Below are positions 9,236 through 20,733 of a stretch of 64,000 bases of DNA, in pieces; position 1 is the stretch's first letter, and each line of letters begins with the position of its first letter. A program made the position numbers and the translations under genes. Origin of the DNA: Anaerococcus tetradius ATCC 35098 (GTDB lineage: Bacteria; Bacillota; Clostridia; Tissierellales; Peptoniphilaceae). The notes under the pieces are model-generated. The model saw only the letters and a program-made list of their open reading frames with translations. It had not been told where the DNA came from and did no database searches. The DNA lies in contig NZ_GG666296.1 in assembly GCF_000159095.1 (NCBI RefSeq), positions 100,067 to 164,066 on the forward strand, in the 5' to 3' direction.

Positions 9236-10105
9236 ATGTTTGAAACACTATTAATATTAATCACTACAGCTTTATCCTGTTCTCTCTTAGGGGTATTTCT
9301 AATTCTAAGGAAGCTTTCTATGCTTACTGATGCCATAAGCCATACTGTACTTTTGGGAATAGTTCTAGGATTTTTTATCACCCATGATTTAAGTTCTCCT
9401 TTTCTAATCATAGGTGCAAGCCTTATGGGGATATTTACTGTTTTTATGATTGAAACCATAGGCAAGAAAAAACTATCTAAATATGATGACGCCATAGGCA
9501 TGGTTTTTCCCTTCCTATTCTCATTGGCAGTCATACTCATAAGTAGGTATTTTAGAAATGTTCACCTTGATACAGATGTAGTACTCTTAGGAGAACTCTT
9601 GTTTTCGTCAATAGTAAAGATAAATATACTTGGCTTTCCAATAGCTAAGAGCCTAGTTGAAGCTATATCCATCTTATTTTTGGTAATACTATTTATAGGT
9701 CTTTTCTATAAAGGCCTAAAAATATCGACCTTTGATCCGGATTTTGCCAAGCTAGTAGGCATACCTACTGGGCTAATATTTTATATGCTGATGGCCCTTA
9801 CCTCCCTAACAGCGGTAATCTCCTTTAATAGTTTGGGGGCAATACTTGTTATTTCTTGCTTCATAGGACCTGCAGCTTGCGCTTTGCTTTTAAGTGATTC
9901 TCTCCTTAAAGCTCTCTTCTTATCAGCGCTAATATCAATCATTAGTCCAAGCCTTGCCTTCTTTTTGGCTATGAGGCTTAATGTATCCATATCAGGAATG
10001 GTATCCTTCTTCAATCTCCTTTTATATTTTGTCCTTCTACTAATCAAGAAGTATATTAATCTAAGCAAAGTAAAGAGGATGAATTATGGAAAAGCCACTA
10101 ATTAA
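9236..10105 (+). CDS. Metal ABC transporter, permease subunit 2
   Basis: 289-residue second ABC-3 permease with about eight helices and the LRKLSMLTDAISHTVLLG segment typical of MntD/TroD proteins. AGGAGG sits just before the ATG, nine bases after permease 1. The last 20 bases overlap the regulator gene, tying transporter and regulator translation together. Gene order binding protein, ATPase, permease, permease, DtxR regulator matches the tro operon of spirochaetes. Confidence 0.9.
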   Translation: MFETLLILITTALSCSLLGVFLILRKLSMLTDAISHTVLLGIVLGFFITHDLSSPFLIIGASLMGIFTVFMIETIGKKKLSKYDDAIGMVFPFLFSLAVILISRYFRNVHLDTDVVLLGELLFSSIVKINILGFPIAKSLVEAISILFLVILFIGLFYKGLKISTFDPDFAKLVGIPTGLIFYMLMALTSLTAVISFNSLGAILVISCFIGPAACALLLSDSLLKALFLSALISIISPSLAFFLAMRLNVSISGMVSFFNLLLYFVLLLIKKYINLSKVKRMNYGKATN

Positions 10106-10745
10106 CCCCCAGAGGGAAGAATATCTAGTAACAATTTTCAAATTGATGCGAGATAAGAAAAAAATAACAAACAAACAAATAAGCGAGAGCTTAAATCTAT
10201 CGCCCCCTTCAGTAACAGAAATGCTAAAAAAACTCAAGGAGGATGGCTTAATCGAAGATGGCAGAAGCAATGCTTTGACCGACCAAGGAATGAAGATTGC
10301 TAAACTCATAATCTCCAAGCATAGGCTTTGGGAGTATTTCCTCCAAGAAAAGCTAAAATACAATTGGACAGATATTCATGAAATAGCAAACAATCTTCAG
10401 TCAGTTACAACAGATGACCTCTTAAATAAGCTAAATGCATATTTGGGTTATCCTGATTGCTGTCCTCACGGCTCTAGCATATATATAAATAACGAAGAAA
10501 AAAACGAGATGCTAATAAAATTAAAGGATGCCACAGTCGGCGATAGCTATATAATAAGAAGAATAGCCGACGATAGGAAACTTTTGAAATATTGTGAATC
10601 AATGGGCATAAATATTAGCAAAAAAATTCTAATAGAAGGCTTCGATGACTTTGACAACACAGTTCTTGTAAAAATCGAAGATAAAAATATAAGAATATCA
10701 CCCCTAGCAAGCAGTGATATATTCCTCAAAAAATTAGATGATTAA
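10086..10745 (+). CDS. DtxR-family metal-dependent transcriptional regulator with altered primary metal site
   Basis: 219 residues. N-terminal winged helix (about 10-70, with SPPSVTEMLKKLKEDGLI as recognition helix), dimerisation and metal domain (about 72-135), and a C-terminal FeoA/SH3-like domain (about 145-215). Aligned by eye to DtxR without gaps, the ancillary metal ligands are kept: His79, Glu83, His98. The primary ligands Cys102, Glu105 and His106 are replaced by Asn102, Gln105 and Ser106. A CCPHG motif at 125-129 offers other ligands. It probably represses its own operon through the palindrome at 6612. Metal identity (Mn, Fe or Zn) is open. Confidence 0.88.
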   Translation: MEKPLINPQREEYLVTIFKLMRDKKKITNKQISESLNLSPPSVTEMLKKLKEDGLIEDGRSNALTDQGMKIAKLIISKHRLWEYFLQEKLKYNWTDIHEIANNLQSVTTDDLLNKLNAYLGYPDCCPHGSSIYINNEEKNEMLIKLKDATVGDSYIIRRIADDRKLLKYCESMGINISKKILIEGFDDFDNTVLVKIEDKNIRISPLASSDIFLKKLDD

Positions 10746-10748
10746 TAA

Positions 10749-10797
10749 AGGGAAAGCCTAGTGAAAACTTAATTCATTAGGCTTTTCCTTTTATTTT
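10749..10797. terminator. Bidirectional terminator after the metal importer operon
   Basis: GGGAAAGCCTAGTGAA pairs with TTCATTAGGCTTTTCC and is followed by TTTTATTTTT. It also closes the convergent lipoprotein gene. Confidence 0.85.
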
Positions 10798-11942
10798 TCT
10801 ATAGAATTGATAATAGATGTCGACATAATATTGGTTTGATTATTATCATTAATAGGGCCTAGGACAAAAAGACTTAGATAGCCCTTATCTGTATCTATTA
10901 CGATTTTATCGCCTTTTAGGCTATAAGAAGGCATATACAACCTTGCCTTGCCCTTCATAAAGGAAACCTTGTTAATCCTACCAAAACTTGCAAGGTCACT
11001 TGTTACGATGTTGGCTGGATAAATTATAGAACCTGAGTTAATATCATAGGCATCTTCAAGTTTGATTTCATCCTTATTGTCATATTTCATGATAATCTCT
11101 GAAATTACATTTCCGTTTTTCTTGGAGATGAAGGCTTTGATTCCGTTTTTGTCTTGGCTTAGCTTAAAATCTTCAGGTATCCTTATTTTCAAATCATCCA
11201 AATCTATTTTCTTACTAGCAAAGACGTTGATATCTTTCGTATAGTCCGTAAAGTCTTTGCCGATTTCTAGGGGATCGTCCGCTTCTTTGTACATAGCGAT
11301 TAGTAAATCGCTCATAATATCCTTGGACTTATCACTAAGCTTTTTGTTCTCGTTGATTGCAAAATGGATTATTCCATTTGGACTATCAACCAAAAGATGG
11401 GTAATCCTTCTATCTTTTTTATCAGTAACAAAGTAGGCAGAGTCTATATTAGTCATTTTATTTCTAATTGGCTTACAAAGTCTAGTTTCTTCATAGTTTA
11501 TGGTTTTAGAAAAAATTTCGGCTGCCCTTAATATATCCTTGCTTTTTAAGATTTCATCATTTTTTATTTTATCAAAACTTATAAAAATATTGTAAGATTC
11601 GCTATAAGGAAAATCTATGTAATATTTATTTCCGTCTGTAAAAATCTTTGACCTTTTCGGTAATCTTATATAGATATTAGAAAATAAAATTTCCTTGTCA
11701 TAGTCTAGATTAGCTAGTTCATCTTTAGAATAGGCCTTGTCTTGATCTGTTTTTATATCTGAAGGAAGGCTGAAGGAGTTCGATCTAGTATAAAGACTAT
11801 CATCTTCTTTTACACCATCAATCTGACAGAAGGGATAATTTGTATTTGTTTTTTCTTCTTGGCTAGGAGAATTTTTTTGCTGATTCCCCTTACATCCTAA
11901 CAAAAAAATAGCTAAAAAAAGTAGGCTAATTTTCTTAATCAT
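10791..11942 (-). CDS. Hypothetical lipoprotein
   Basis: 383-residue exported lipoprotein of unknown function. The signal peptide ends LLGC with Cys17 as lipid anchor, followed by a polar linker rich in Gln, Asn and Ser. The mature part is hydrophilic with alternating short beta-like stretches and no motif I recognise. The ATG at 11942 is preferred because GAGG lies eight bases upstream and the signal peptide begins there; an upstream ATG would add 11 residues. It is transcribed alone, divergent from the V-ATPase operon. Confidence 0.8.
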   Translation of the reverse strand: MIKKISLLFLAIFLLGCKGNQQKNSPSQEEKTNTNYPFCQIDGVKEDDSLYTRSNSFSLPSDIKTDQDKAYSKDELANLDYDKEILFSNIYIRLPKRSKIFTDGNKYYIDFPYSESYNIFISFDKIKNDEILKSKDILRAAEIFSKTINYEETRLCKPIRNKMTNIDSAYFVTDKKDRRITHLLVDSPNGIIHFAINENKKLSDKSKDIMSDLLIAMYKEADDPLEIGKDFTDYTKDINVFASKKIDLDDLKIRIPEDFKLSQDKNGIKAFISKKNGNVISEIIMKYDNKDEIKLEDAYDINSGSIIYPANIVTSDLASFGRINKVSFMKGKARLYMPSYSLKGDKIVIDTDKGYLSLFVLGPINDNNQTNIMSTSIINSIEK

Positions 11943-11990
11943 AATTTTTTCCTCAAAATGTTGTTTAAAAATCATCTTTGTTGGTTAATT

Positions 11991-12020
11991 ATATCATATA
12001 TAGGTATTTTATGATATAAT
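11991..12020 (+). promoter_or_regulatory. Putative promoter region of the V-ATPase operon with an inverted repeat
   Basis: TATAAT (12015-12020) is a good -10 box, but no clear -35 lies 16-18 bases upstream. ATATCATA (11991-11998) and TATGATAT (12010-12017) form an inverted repeat overlapping the -10, which could bind a regulator. Both points are inference. Confidence 0.4.
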
Positions 12021-12047
12021 TTTAATAAGGCAAATAGGGGGTGAAAG

Positions 12048-12357
12048 ATGGCTGACGATATTTTATTGAAAGTTAAGGAAGCTGAAGATAAGGCAACCGA
12101 AACTGTCGATAATGCGAAAATTAAAGCTCGTGATATTATAGAGCAAGCTAAGGCTAAGGCCGAAGAAGAATACAAGGGTATTATTGCGAGTGCCAAAAGT
12201 AAAGCTAAGAAGATTCTTGAGGATGCAGAAGATACTGCAAAAAAAGAAAAAGAGCCTATTCTCAAAGAAGCAGAAGCTAAGAGGGAAGAAATCAAGAATC
12301 AAAACAGGGATACAATTGATAGTATCGTAGAAAGTTTGGGGGAAAGGATTATAGAAA

Positions 12358-12371
<14 letters not shown>
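12048..12371 (+). CDS. V-type ATPase subunit G/H (peripheral stalk, NtpF/AhaH-like)
   Basis: 107-residue, highly charged, almost wholly helical protein with Ala/Lys/Glu heptads (KAKAEEEYKG, KSKAKKILED), as expected for the coiled-coil stalk subunit that pairs with subunit E. First gene of the nine-gene V-ATPase operon, preceded by GGGGGTGA. It overlaps subunit I by 14 bases. Sequence conservation of this subunit is low, so the call leans on composition, length and position. Confidence 0.85.
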
Positions 12372-14758
<2,387 letters not shown>

Positions 14759-14773
14759 TATTAGGATAAGATT

Positions 14774-15325
14774 ATGAATAATCTTGATTTAATATTACAA
14801 AGCATAAAAGATAAGGCTAACAAAGAAGAAAATCAAATATTAGAAGCTGCCAAAGCAGAAGCTAAGACAATCCTAGAAGATATGAACAAGAAGGCTAAAG
14901 CTGAAGCAGAAAAAATCACAGCTGATGCAAAAAAAGAGGCAGAACTAATTCTTTCCAATGAGAAAGTTTCAGCTAAAAGACAAGCAAGAGATATTATAAT
15001 CTCTGGCAAAAATGAAGTTATAGACGATGTCATAAAAAGACTTGAATATCATCTTAAAAAAATGGACGCAAACTCCTATAAGAAATATGTCCTAAACACA
15101 ATCAAAAACTCACAAATCAAGAGGGGAGAAGTTCTTCTAGAAGAGAGCTTTAAGGATATCTTTACTTATAAGGAGATGGAAAACTTTACAATCATTGATG
15201 AAAGTGTTGACGAAGGCTTCATAGTTAGGGATGGCAAAGTCGAATATGATAATAGATTTTCTTCCTTAATCAAATACAAAATCGACGATATTAAAAAGCA
15301 AATATCAGATTCTTTATTTAAGTGA
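14774..15325 (+). CDS. V-type ATPase subunit E (peripheral stalk)
   Basis: 183 residues. The N-terminal half is a long Ala/Lys/Glu coiled coil (about 15-85) that would pair with subunit G/H; the C-terminal half is a globular domain that contacts the A/B head. The fold pattern and place between K and C match NtpE/AtpE. AGGA lies upstream of the ATG. Confidence 0.88.
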   Translation: MNNLDLILQSIKDKANKEENQILEAAKAEAKTILEDMNKKAKAEAEKITADAKKEAELILSNEKVSAKRQARDIIISGKNEVIDDVIKRLEYHLKKMDANSYKKYVLNTIKNSQIKRGEVLLEESFKDIFTYKEMENFTIIDESVDEGFIVRDGKVEYDNRFSSLIKYKIDDIKKQISDSLFK

Positions 15326-15334
15326 GGTGATTAG

Positions 15335-16399
15335 ATGAATAAAGATGACTATATAAGCGCATCTATTTCAACAAGAATGTATGAAAAAAACCTCCTTACT
15401 AGGACAGATTTTGAAAGACTCAATGATTATGATTCTGTAAGAGAAGTCCTAAATCAGCTAAATGATACAATTTATAGAGAATCAATCAATAATCTAGACA
15501 GGGCAGAAGAATACGAAAGAATCCTAAAAAATGAATTAAAAAGGGTCTACGATCTTATAAGAGATATTGCTCCAGATAAGGAGATTATCAATTATATGTT
15601 AGAAAAATATATCTTCCACAACTTGAAAGTTCTAGTAAAAGAACTTATTCAAGATAAGGACTATTCAAGCTTATACTTGGATATGGGAGATGTTGATCTA
15701 GCTTATATCAAGAAAAATCTAATCAAAGAAGATAGGAAGAATGATTTTTTTGATAAGATTTCTAGCTTAAAACCATCAGAAGGTTTAGATATTTCCAAAA
15801 ACACTGATGATTTATATCTAGACTATGCCCAAAAGGCGCTTTCAGCTTTCAATGAGAGCAATAATCCACAAGATATCGATATTAGCCTTGATAAGTCCTA
15901 CTATGAAAAACTCTTGTTGGACGCAAGGGCATTAGAACTTGATAGCCTAGTAGACTTCACAAGAGAGAGTATTGACTTGATTAATCTAAAGAGCCTACTT
16001 AGGGTTAAAAGCCAAAATGAAGGGATGGATACTCTAGAAAAGGCCCTAGTAGAAGGTGGATTCATAGAAGGGGAAAAGTTTAAAGAATACTTCTCCTATG
16101 ACCTTAATAAGCTTATAGGAAGCCTTAATAATACTAAAATTGGAAACTATGTAAAAGAAGCATTAAAAGATGATAAGGCACTTGATGATAATATTCTTTC
16201 CCTAGAAAAGGCAATAGATGCTCATAGCACAGATTATACTAGGGATGCTAAGATGATAACTTTTGGGCCAGAAGTCTTGATGAATTATGTAATTTCCAAG
16301 GAAACAGAGATTAAAAACTTGAGGATTCTCCTTGTATCTAAACTTAATAATCTTGATAAGGAATTTACTTTAGAAAAGTTGAGGAAGTCTTATGTATAA
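15335..16399 (+). CDS. V-type ATPase subunit C (central stalk adaptor)
   Basis: 354-residue soluble helical protein of the V-ATPase C/AC39 family, linking the central rotor to the K ring. Typical features are the N-terminal [16 protein letters not shown] segment and three repeated helical lobes. It starts after GAGGTGAT, nine bases from subunit E, and overlaps subunit F by 8 bases. Confidence 0.9.
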   Translation: MNKDDYISASISTRMYEKNLLTRTDFERLNDYDSVREVLNQLNDTIYRESINNLDRAEEYERILKNELKRVYDLIRDIAPDKEIINYMLEKYIFHNLKVLVKELIQDKDYSSLYLDMGDVDLAYIKKNLIKEDRKNDFFDKISSLKPSEGLDISKNTDDLYLDYAQKALSAFNESNNPQDIDISLDKSYYEKLLLDARALELDSLVDFTRESIDLINLKSLLRVKSQNEGMDTLEKALVEGGFIEGEKFKEYFSYDLNKLIGSLNNTKIGNYVKEALKDDKALDDNILSLEKAIDAHSTDYTRDAKMITFGPEVLMNYVISKETEIKNLRILLVSKLNNLDKEFTLEKLRKSYV

Positions 16400-16703
16400 A
16401 GTAGCGGTAATAGGAGATAAGGACTCAATCCTTGCTTTCAAGGCTTTGGGTGTTGAAGTATATACAGCGATAGATGGATCTGATGCTGAAAAAAATATAA
16501 AAGAATTGGCTAAGGAAAACTTCGGGGTAATTTTCATTACAGAAGATTTAGCCAAAGAGATTCCATCTACAATTGATAAATATAGACAAGAAATGACTCC
16601 AGCTATTATCCTAATCCCATCCAACAAGGGATCTATGGGGATTGGCCTTTCTGACATTAACAAGTCAGTCGAAAAGGCAGTTGGAGCAAACATTCTAGAT
16701 TAA
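16392..16703 (+). CDS. V-type ATPase subunit F
   Basis: 103-residue central-stalk subunit with a Rossmann-like fold. The N-terminal [20 protein letters not shown] stretch and the IFITEDLA segment are diagnostic. It overlaps subunit C by 8 bases and is followed 11 bases later by subunit A. Confidence 0.93.
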   Translation: MYKVAVIGDKDSILAFKALGVEVYTAIDGSDAEKNIKELAKENFGVIFITEDLAKEIPSTIDKYRQEMTPAIILIPSNKGSMGIGLSDINKSVEKAVGANILD

Positions 16704-16714
16704 AGGAGCTTAAT

Positions 16715-18472
16715 TTGAACAAAGGTAAAATTACAAAGGTATCTGGACCATTGATAGAGGCAGAGGGCCTATCCGATGCTAATATTTACGATGTGGTCGA
16801 GGTATCAAAAGATAAGCTCATCGGCGAAATAATTGAGATGAGAGGTGATGTTGCCAGTATCCAAGTTTACGAAGAAACAACAGGAATTGGCCCTGGTGAT
16901 GAAGTAATTTCTACAGGACATCCCCTATCAGTAGAACTTGGACCAGGCATGCTTGAAAGAATGTATGATGGTATCCAAAGACCACTTGAAAAACTTCAAG
17001 ATCTTGCGGGAGAATTTCTAAAAAGAGGTGTAACTAGCAAGGCTCTTGATCGTGACAAAAAATGGGACTTTAAAGCAACAGCTAAGGTTTCTGATAAGGT
17101 AAAAGCTGGAGATATCATAGGTGAGGTAGAAGAAACATCAGTTATAACTCACAAGATAATGGTTCCTTATGGTATAGAAGGCGAAATCAAGGATATACTT
17201 TCAGGTGAATTTACAGTCGATGATACAATAGCTATAGTAGAAACAAAAGATGGCGACAGAGAAGTAACAATGATGCAAAAATGGCCAGTAAGAAAGCCTC
17301 GTCCTGTTACAAGAAAACTTGATCCTAATGAGCCACTTATTACAGGTCAAAGAGTAATAGACACCTTCTTCCCAGTTGCAAAGGGTGGTACTGCTGCAAT
17401 TCCTGGACCATTTGGTTCTGGAAAAACTGTAGTTCAACACCAAATAGCTAAGTTTGCTGACGCTGACATAGTAATCTACGTTGGTTGTGGTGAGCGTGGA
17501 AATGAGATGACAGATGTACTTAACGAATTTCCTGAACTTATAGATCCAAAAACTGGCGAATCAATAATGAAACGTACAGTTCTTATTGCAAACACATCAA
17601 ATATGCCAGTAGCTGCCCGTGAGGCTTCTATCTATACTGGAGTAACTCTTGCAGAATACTTTAGAGATATGGGCTACAATGTAGCTATGATGGCGGATTC
17701 TACATCAAGATGGGCAGAAGCCCTTCGTGAGATGAGTGGTCGTCTTGAAGAGATGCCAGGAGATGAAGGATTCCCAGCATATCTTGCAAGTAGAATTGCA
17801 GACTTCTACGAAAGAGCTGGTAAGGTTGAAGTACTTGGATCTAGGGATGATATAGGTTCACTTTCTGTAATTGGAGCTGTAAGCCCTCCAGGAGGAGACT
17901 TATCAGAACCTGTTACCCAAGCGACACTTCGTATAGTTAAGGTCTTCTGGGGACTAGATTACGACCTATCCTACCAAAGACACTTCCCAGCTATAAACTG
18001 GCTATCCTCATATTCTCTCTACCAAGAGAAGATGGATAAGTATATAGACGGAGAAGTTGATGAGGACTTTTCGAAAAATAGAAAGAGATCAATGAGTCTT
18101 TTGCAACAAGAATCAGGTCTTCAAGAAGTAGTAAGGCTTGTAGGTCGTGACGCCCTATCTGATGATGACAAGTTAAAACTTGATGTTACTAAGTCAATCA
18201 GAGAGGACTACCTCCAACAAAATGCCTTCCACGATGTAGACACCTACTGCTCACTTAACAAGCAAGATAGGATGCTCGATACTATTTTATACAACTACGA
18301 TAAGTCTTTAGAAGCCCTAGCAGCTGGAGTAGATCTTGATAAAATTGAGAAACTTCCAGTTCGTGAAAGAATTACAAGACTAAAACTAATTTCCGAAGAT
18401 GACCTAGGAAGCATCAAAGAAATTAAAGATGAAATTGATAAGCAAATAGATGAGCTTATAAGGGAGGCATAA
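16715..18472 (+). CDS. ntpA: V-type ATPase catalytic subunit A
   Basis: 585-residue catalytic subunit that hydrolyses ATP in the A3B3 head. P-loop GPFGSGKT near residues 231-238, the bulge domain (about 110-190) specific to A subunits, and [14 protein letters not shown] are present. The start codon is TTG, placed after AGGAG and aligned with the usual N-terminus ([13 protein letters not shown]). The final base of its stop codon is the first base of the subunit B ATG, so translation is coupled. Confidence 0.95.
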   Translation: MNKGKITKVSGPLIEAEGLSDANIYDVVEVSKDKLIGEIIEMRGDVASIQVYEETTGIGPGDEVISTGHPLSVELGPGMLERMYDGIQRPLEKLQDLAGEFLKRGVTSKALDRDKKWDFKATAKVSDKVKAGDIIGEVEETSVITHKIMVPYGIEGEIKDILSGEFTVDDTIAIVETKDGDREVTMMQKWPVRKPRPVTRKLDPNEPLITGQRVIDTFFPVAKGGTAAIPGPFGSGKTVVQHQIAKFADADIVIYVGCGERGNEMTDVLNEFPELIDPKTGESIMKRTVLIANTSNMPVAAREASIYTGVTLAEYFRDMGYNVAMMADSTSRWAEALREMSGRLEEMPGDEGFPAYLASRIADFYERAGKVEVLGSRDDIGSLSVIGAVSPPGGDLSEPVTQATLRIVKVFWGLDYDLSYQRHFPAINWLSSYSLYQEKMDKYIDGEVDEDFSKNRKRSMSLLQQESGLQEVVRLVGRDALSDDDKLKLDVTKSIREDYLQQNAFHDVDTYCSLNKQDRMLDTILYNYDKSLEALAAGVDLDKIEKLPVRERITRLKLISEDDLGSIKEIKDEIDKQIDELIREA

Positions 18473-19839
18473 TGTTAAAAGAATATAAAACAGTTTCTGA
18501 AGTAGTTGGCCCTCTTATGCTCGTTGAAGGAGTAGAGGGTGTAAGCTTTGATGAGCTTGTAGATATCGAAATGCAAACAGGCGAGCGTCGTCGTGGCCGT
18601 GTAATAGAAATAGAAAAAGATCGTGCCATGGTTCAACTTTTCGAAGGCTCTACTGGTATTAACCTTAAATCTACTTCTGTAAGATTTTTAGGTAGACCTC
18701 TTGAGCTTGGCGTATCGGAAGATATGATAGGCCGTGCTTTCAATGGTCTAGGAGAGCCAATAGATGATGGCCCTGCAATAATACCTGAAGAAAAAAGAGA
18801 TGTAAATGGTACAGCTATCAACCCTGTATCAAGAGATTACCCATCAGAGTTTATTCAAACAGGAATTTCCACCATAGATGGTCTTAATACCCTAGTTCGT
18901 GGACAAAAGCTTCCAATATTTTCTGGAAACGGACTTCCACACAACCAAGTAGCAGCACAAATTGCAAGACAAGCTAGAGTTTTATCAGATGATGAAGGCT
19001 TTGCGGTAGTCTTTGCTGCCATCGGTATTACCTTCGAAGAAGCACAATTCTTCATGAATGACTTTAGAAAAACTGGAGCCTTGGATAGGTCAGTTCTTTT
19101 CATGAACCTTGCTGATGACCCAGCTATAGAGCGTCTATCAACACCAAAGATGGCCCTTACAGCTGCAGAATACCTTGCCTTCGAAAAGGATATGCAAGTA
19201 TTAGTAATCATGACAGATATGACTAACTACGCAGAAGCCCTTCGTGAAGTATCTGCTGCCCGTAAGGAAGTGCCAGGTCGTCGTGGTTATCCAGGTTATC
19301 TTTATACAGACCTTTCAACAATTTACGAAAGAGCTGGAAAACTTCGTGGCAAACCAGGAACAATTACACAAATTCCAATCCTATCCATGCCAGAAGATGA
19401 TATAACTCACCCAATCCCAGACCTAACAGGATATATTACAGAAGGCCAAATCATCCTTAATAGAGAGCTTTATAACCAAGGAGTTGAGCCACCTGTATCA
19501 ATCCTTCCATCCCTATCAAGACTTAAAGATAAGGGTATAGGTAAGGGAAAAACTAGGGAAGATCACGCAGATACAATGAATCAAATCTATGCAGCCTACG
19601 CATCAGGTGTTGATGCAAGAGAGCTTCAAAAGATTTTGGGTGATTCTGCCCTATCAGAAGCTGACCTTGCCTTTGCAAAGTTTGCCAAAGAGTTTGAAGA
19701 AAGATACATCAACCAAGGTTACTACACCAACAGAACTATCGAAGATACCCTAAATTTGGGTTGGGAACTTCTAAAGATTATACCAAAATCAGAGCTTAAG
19801 AGAATAGATGATAAGCTAATTGAAAAATATTTAGATTAG
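18472..19839 (+). CDS. ntpB: V-type ATPase non-catalytic subunit B
   Basis: 455-residue nucleotide-binding but non-catalytic subunit. It has no P-loop GKT: the position reads [11 protein letters not shown], as expected for B. The conserved [33 protein letters not shown] region is intact. It shares one base with the end of subunit A and is followed nine bases later by subunit D. Confidence 0.95.
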   Translation: MLKEYKTVSEVVGPLMLVEGVEGVSFDELVDIEMQTGERRRGRVIEIEKDRAMVQLFEGSTGINLKSTSVRFLGRPLELGVSEDMIGRAFNGLGEPIDDGPAIIPEEKRDVNGTAINPVSRDYPSEFIQTGISTIDGLNTLVRGQKLPIFSGNGLPHNQVAAQIARQARVLSDDEGFAVVFAAIGITFEEAQFFMNDFRKTGALDRSVLFMNLADDPAIERLSTPKMALTAAEYLAFEKDMQVLVIMTDMTNYAEALREVSAARKEVPGRRGYPGYLYTDLSTIYERAGKLRGKPGTITQIPILSMPEDDITHPIPDLTGYITEGQIILNRELYNQGVEPPVSILPSLSRLKDKGIGKGKTREDHADTMNQIYAAYASGVDARELQKILGDSALSEADLAFAKFAKEFEERYINQGYYTNRTIEDTLNLGWELLKIIPKSELKRIDDKLIEKYLD

Positions 19840-19848
19840 GAGCGTGCT

Positions 19849-20487
19849 ATGGCAAGATTAAAAGTAACGCCAACGAGGATGAATCTAAATGCATTAAAAG
19901 ACAGGCTTGCAACTAGCAAACGTGGCTACAAGCTACTAAAAGACAAGCAAGATGAATTAATGAGACAGTTCTTAGAGCTTATTAGAAAAAACAAAAAATT
20001 AAGAGAAGAAGTGGAAAAAGAATTAGAGGATTCTTTTTCTGACTTCCTCATAGCAAGTGCCTTTATGAGCCCAGAATTTATGGAGGAGGCAGTAAGCTTT
20101 CCTACCCAAAAACTTGGCGTTGATATAAGTATCAAAAATGTCATGAGCGTAAGAATTCCTAAGATGGAATTTAAGCTAGAAGAAAACGAAAATGCCAGTA
20201 TGTTTCCTTATGGTTATGCAGAAACATCTGCAGGCCTTGATAAGGCTATAAAGGGTCTAAAAGAAGTAATGGAAAGACTCCTAGAGCTTGCTGAGCTAGA
20301 AAAAACTACCCAGCTTATGGCAGATGAGATAGAAAGCACAAGAAGAAGAGTTAATGCCCTAGAATATAGGACTATTCCAGACCTAGAAGAAACAATTAAA
20401 TATATAAGGGCAAAACTAGAAGAAAACGAAAGGGCTACAATATCTAGACTTATGAAGGTTAAAGATATAATAGCTGAAGAAAAATAA
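19849..20487 (+). CDS. V-type ATPase subunit D (rotor axle)
   Basis: 212-residue rotor shaft. Two long helices (about 5-75 and 130-210) form the coiled-coil axle inside A3B3; the N-terminal VTPTRMNLNALKDRL and C-terminal RRVNALEYRTIPDLE motifs are typical. Last gene of the operon, followed directly by a short terminator hairpin. Confidence 0.93.
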   Translation: MARLKVTPTRMNLNALKDRLATSKRGYKLLKDKQDELMRQFLELIRKNKKLREEVEKELEDSFSDFLIASAFMSPEFMEEAVSFPTQKLGVDISIKNVMSVRIPKMEFKLEENENASMFPYGYAETSAGLDKAIKGLKEVMERLLELAELEKTTQLMADEIESTRRRVNALEYRTIPDLEETIKYIRAKLEENERATISRLMKVKDIIAEEK

Positions 20488-20510
20488 GAAGGCCGCTAGG
20501 TCTTCTTTTT
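20488..20510 (+). terminator. Terminator after the V-ATPase operon
   Basis: GAAGGCC (20488-20494) and GGTCTTC (20499-20505) form a seven-pair stem with a four-base loop, followed by TTTTT. It begins right at the stop codon of subunit D. Confidence 0.75.
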
Positions 20511-20519
20511 CTATAAAGA

Positions 20520-20659
20520 AGATAGGCCTAAAGACTTTAAAAAGCAAAAACCTATCTGCATCAATAAGCTTTACTAGAAAAATAGAGTAAGCTTTGGATT
20601 AAGCTCTTATTTAATGGCCAAGGGAAAGTTTCTTCTCACTTAAAAAGGGTGGCTTTTTT
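20520..20659 (+). other. Structured intergenic stretch with two helices and a second terminator-like hairpin
   Basis: AGATAGG (20520-20526) pairs with CCTATCT (20551-20557). AAGCTTTACT (20566-20575) pairs with AGTAAGCTT (20586-20594) with one bulge; the first strand can alternatively pair with AAGCTCTTATT (20601-20611). GCCA/TGGC around 20617-20653 precedes TTTTTT. It matches no riboswitch class I know. It lies upstream of the next promoter, so it would be transcribed only by read-through or from an unseen start. Confidence 0.4.
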
Positions 20660-20669
20660 CTCAATGTTT

Positions 20670-20697
20670 TTGACAATACAAGCTTTATGTATATAGT
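20670..20697 (+). promoter_or_regulatory. Promoter of the CBS-domain protein gene
   Basis: TTGACA (20670-20675) and TATAGT (20692-20697) with a 16-bp spacer, 37 bases before the ATG. Confidence 0.7.
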
Positions 20698-20733
20698 CAA
20701 TATTAGATACATAAAGAATGGAGATAAGATATA

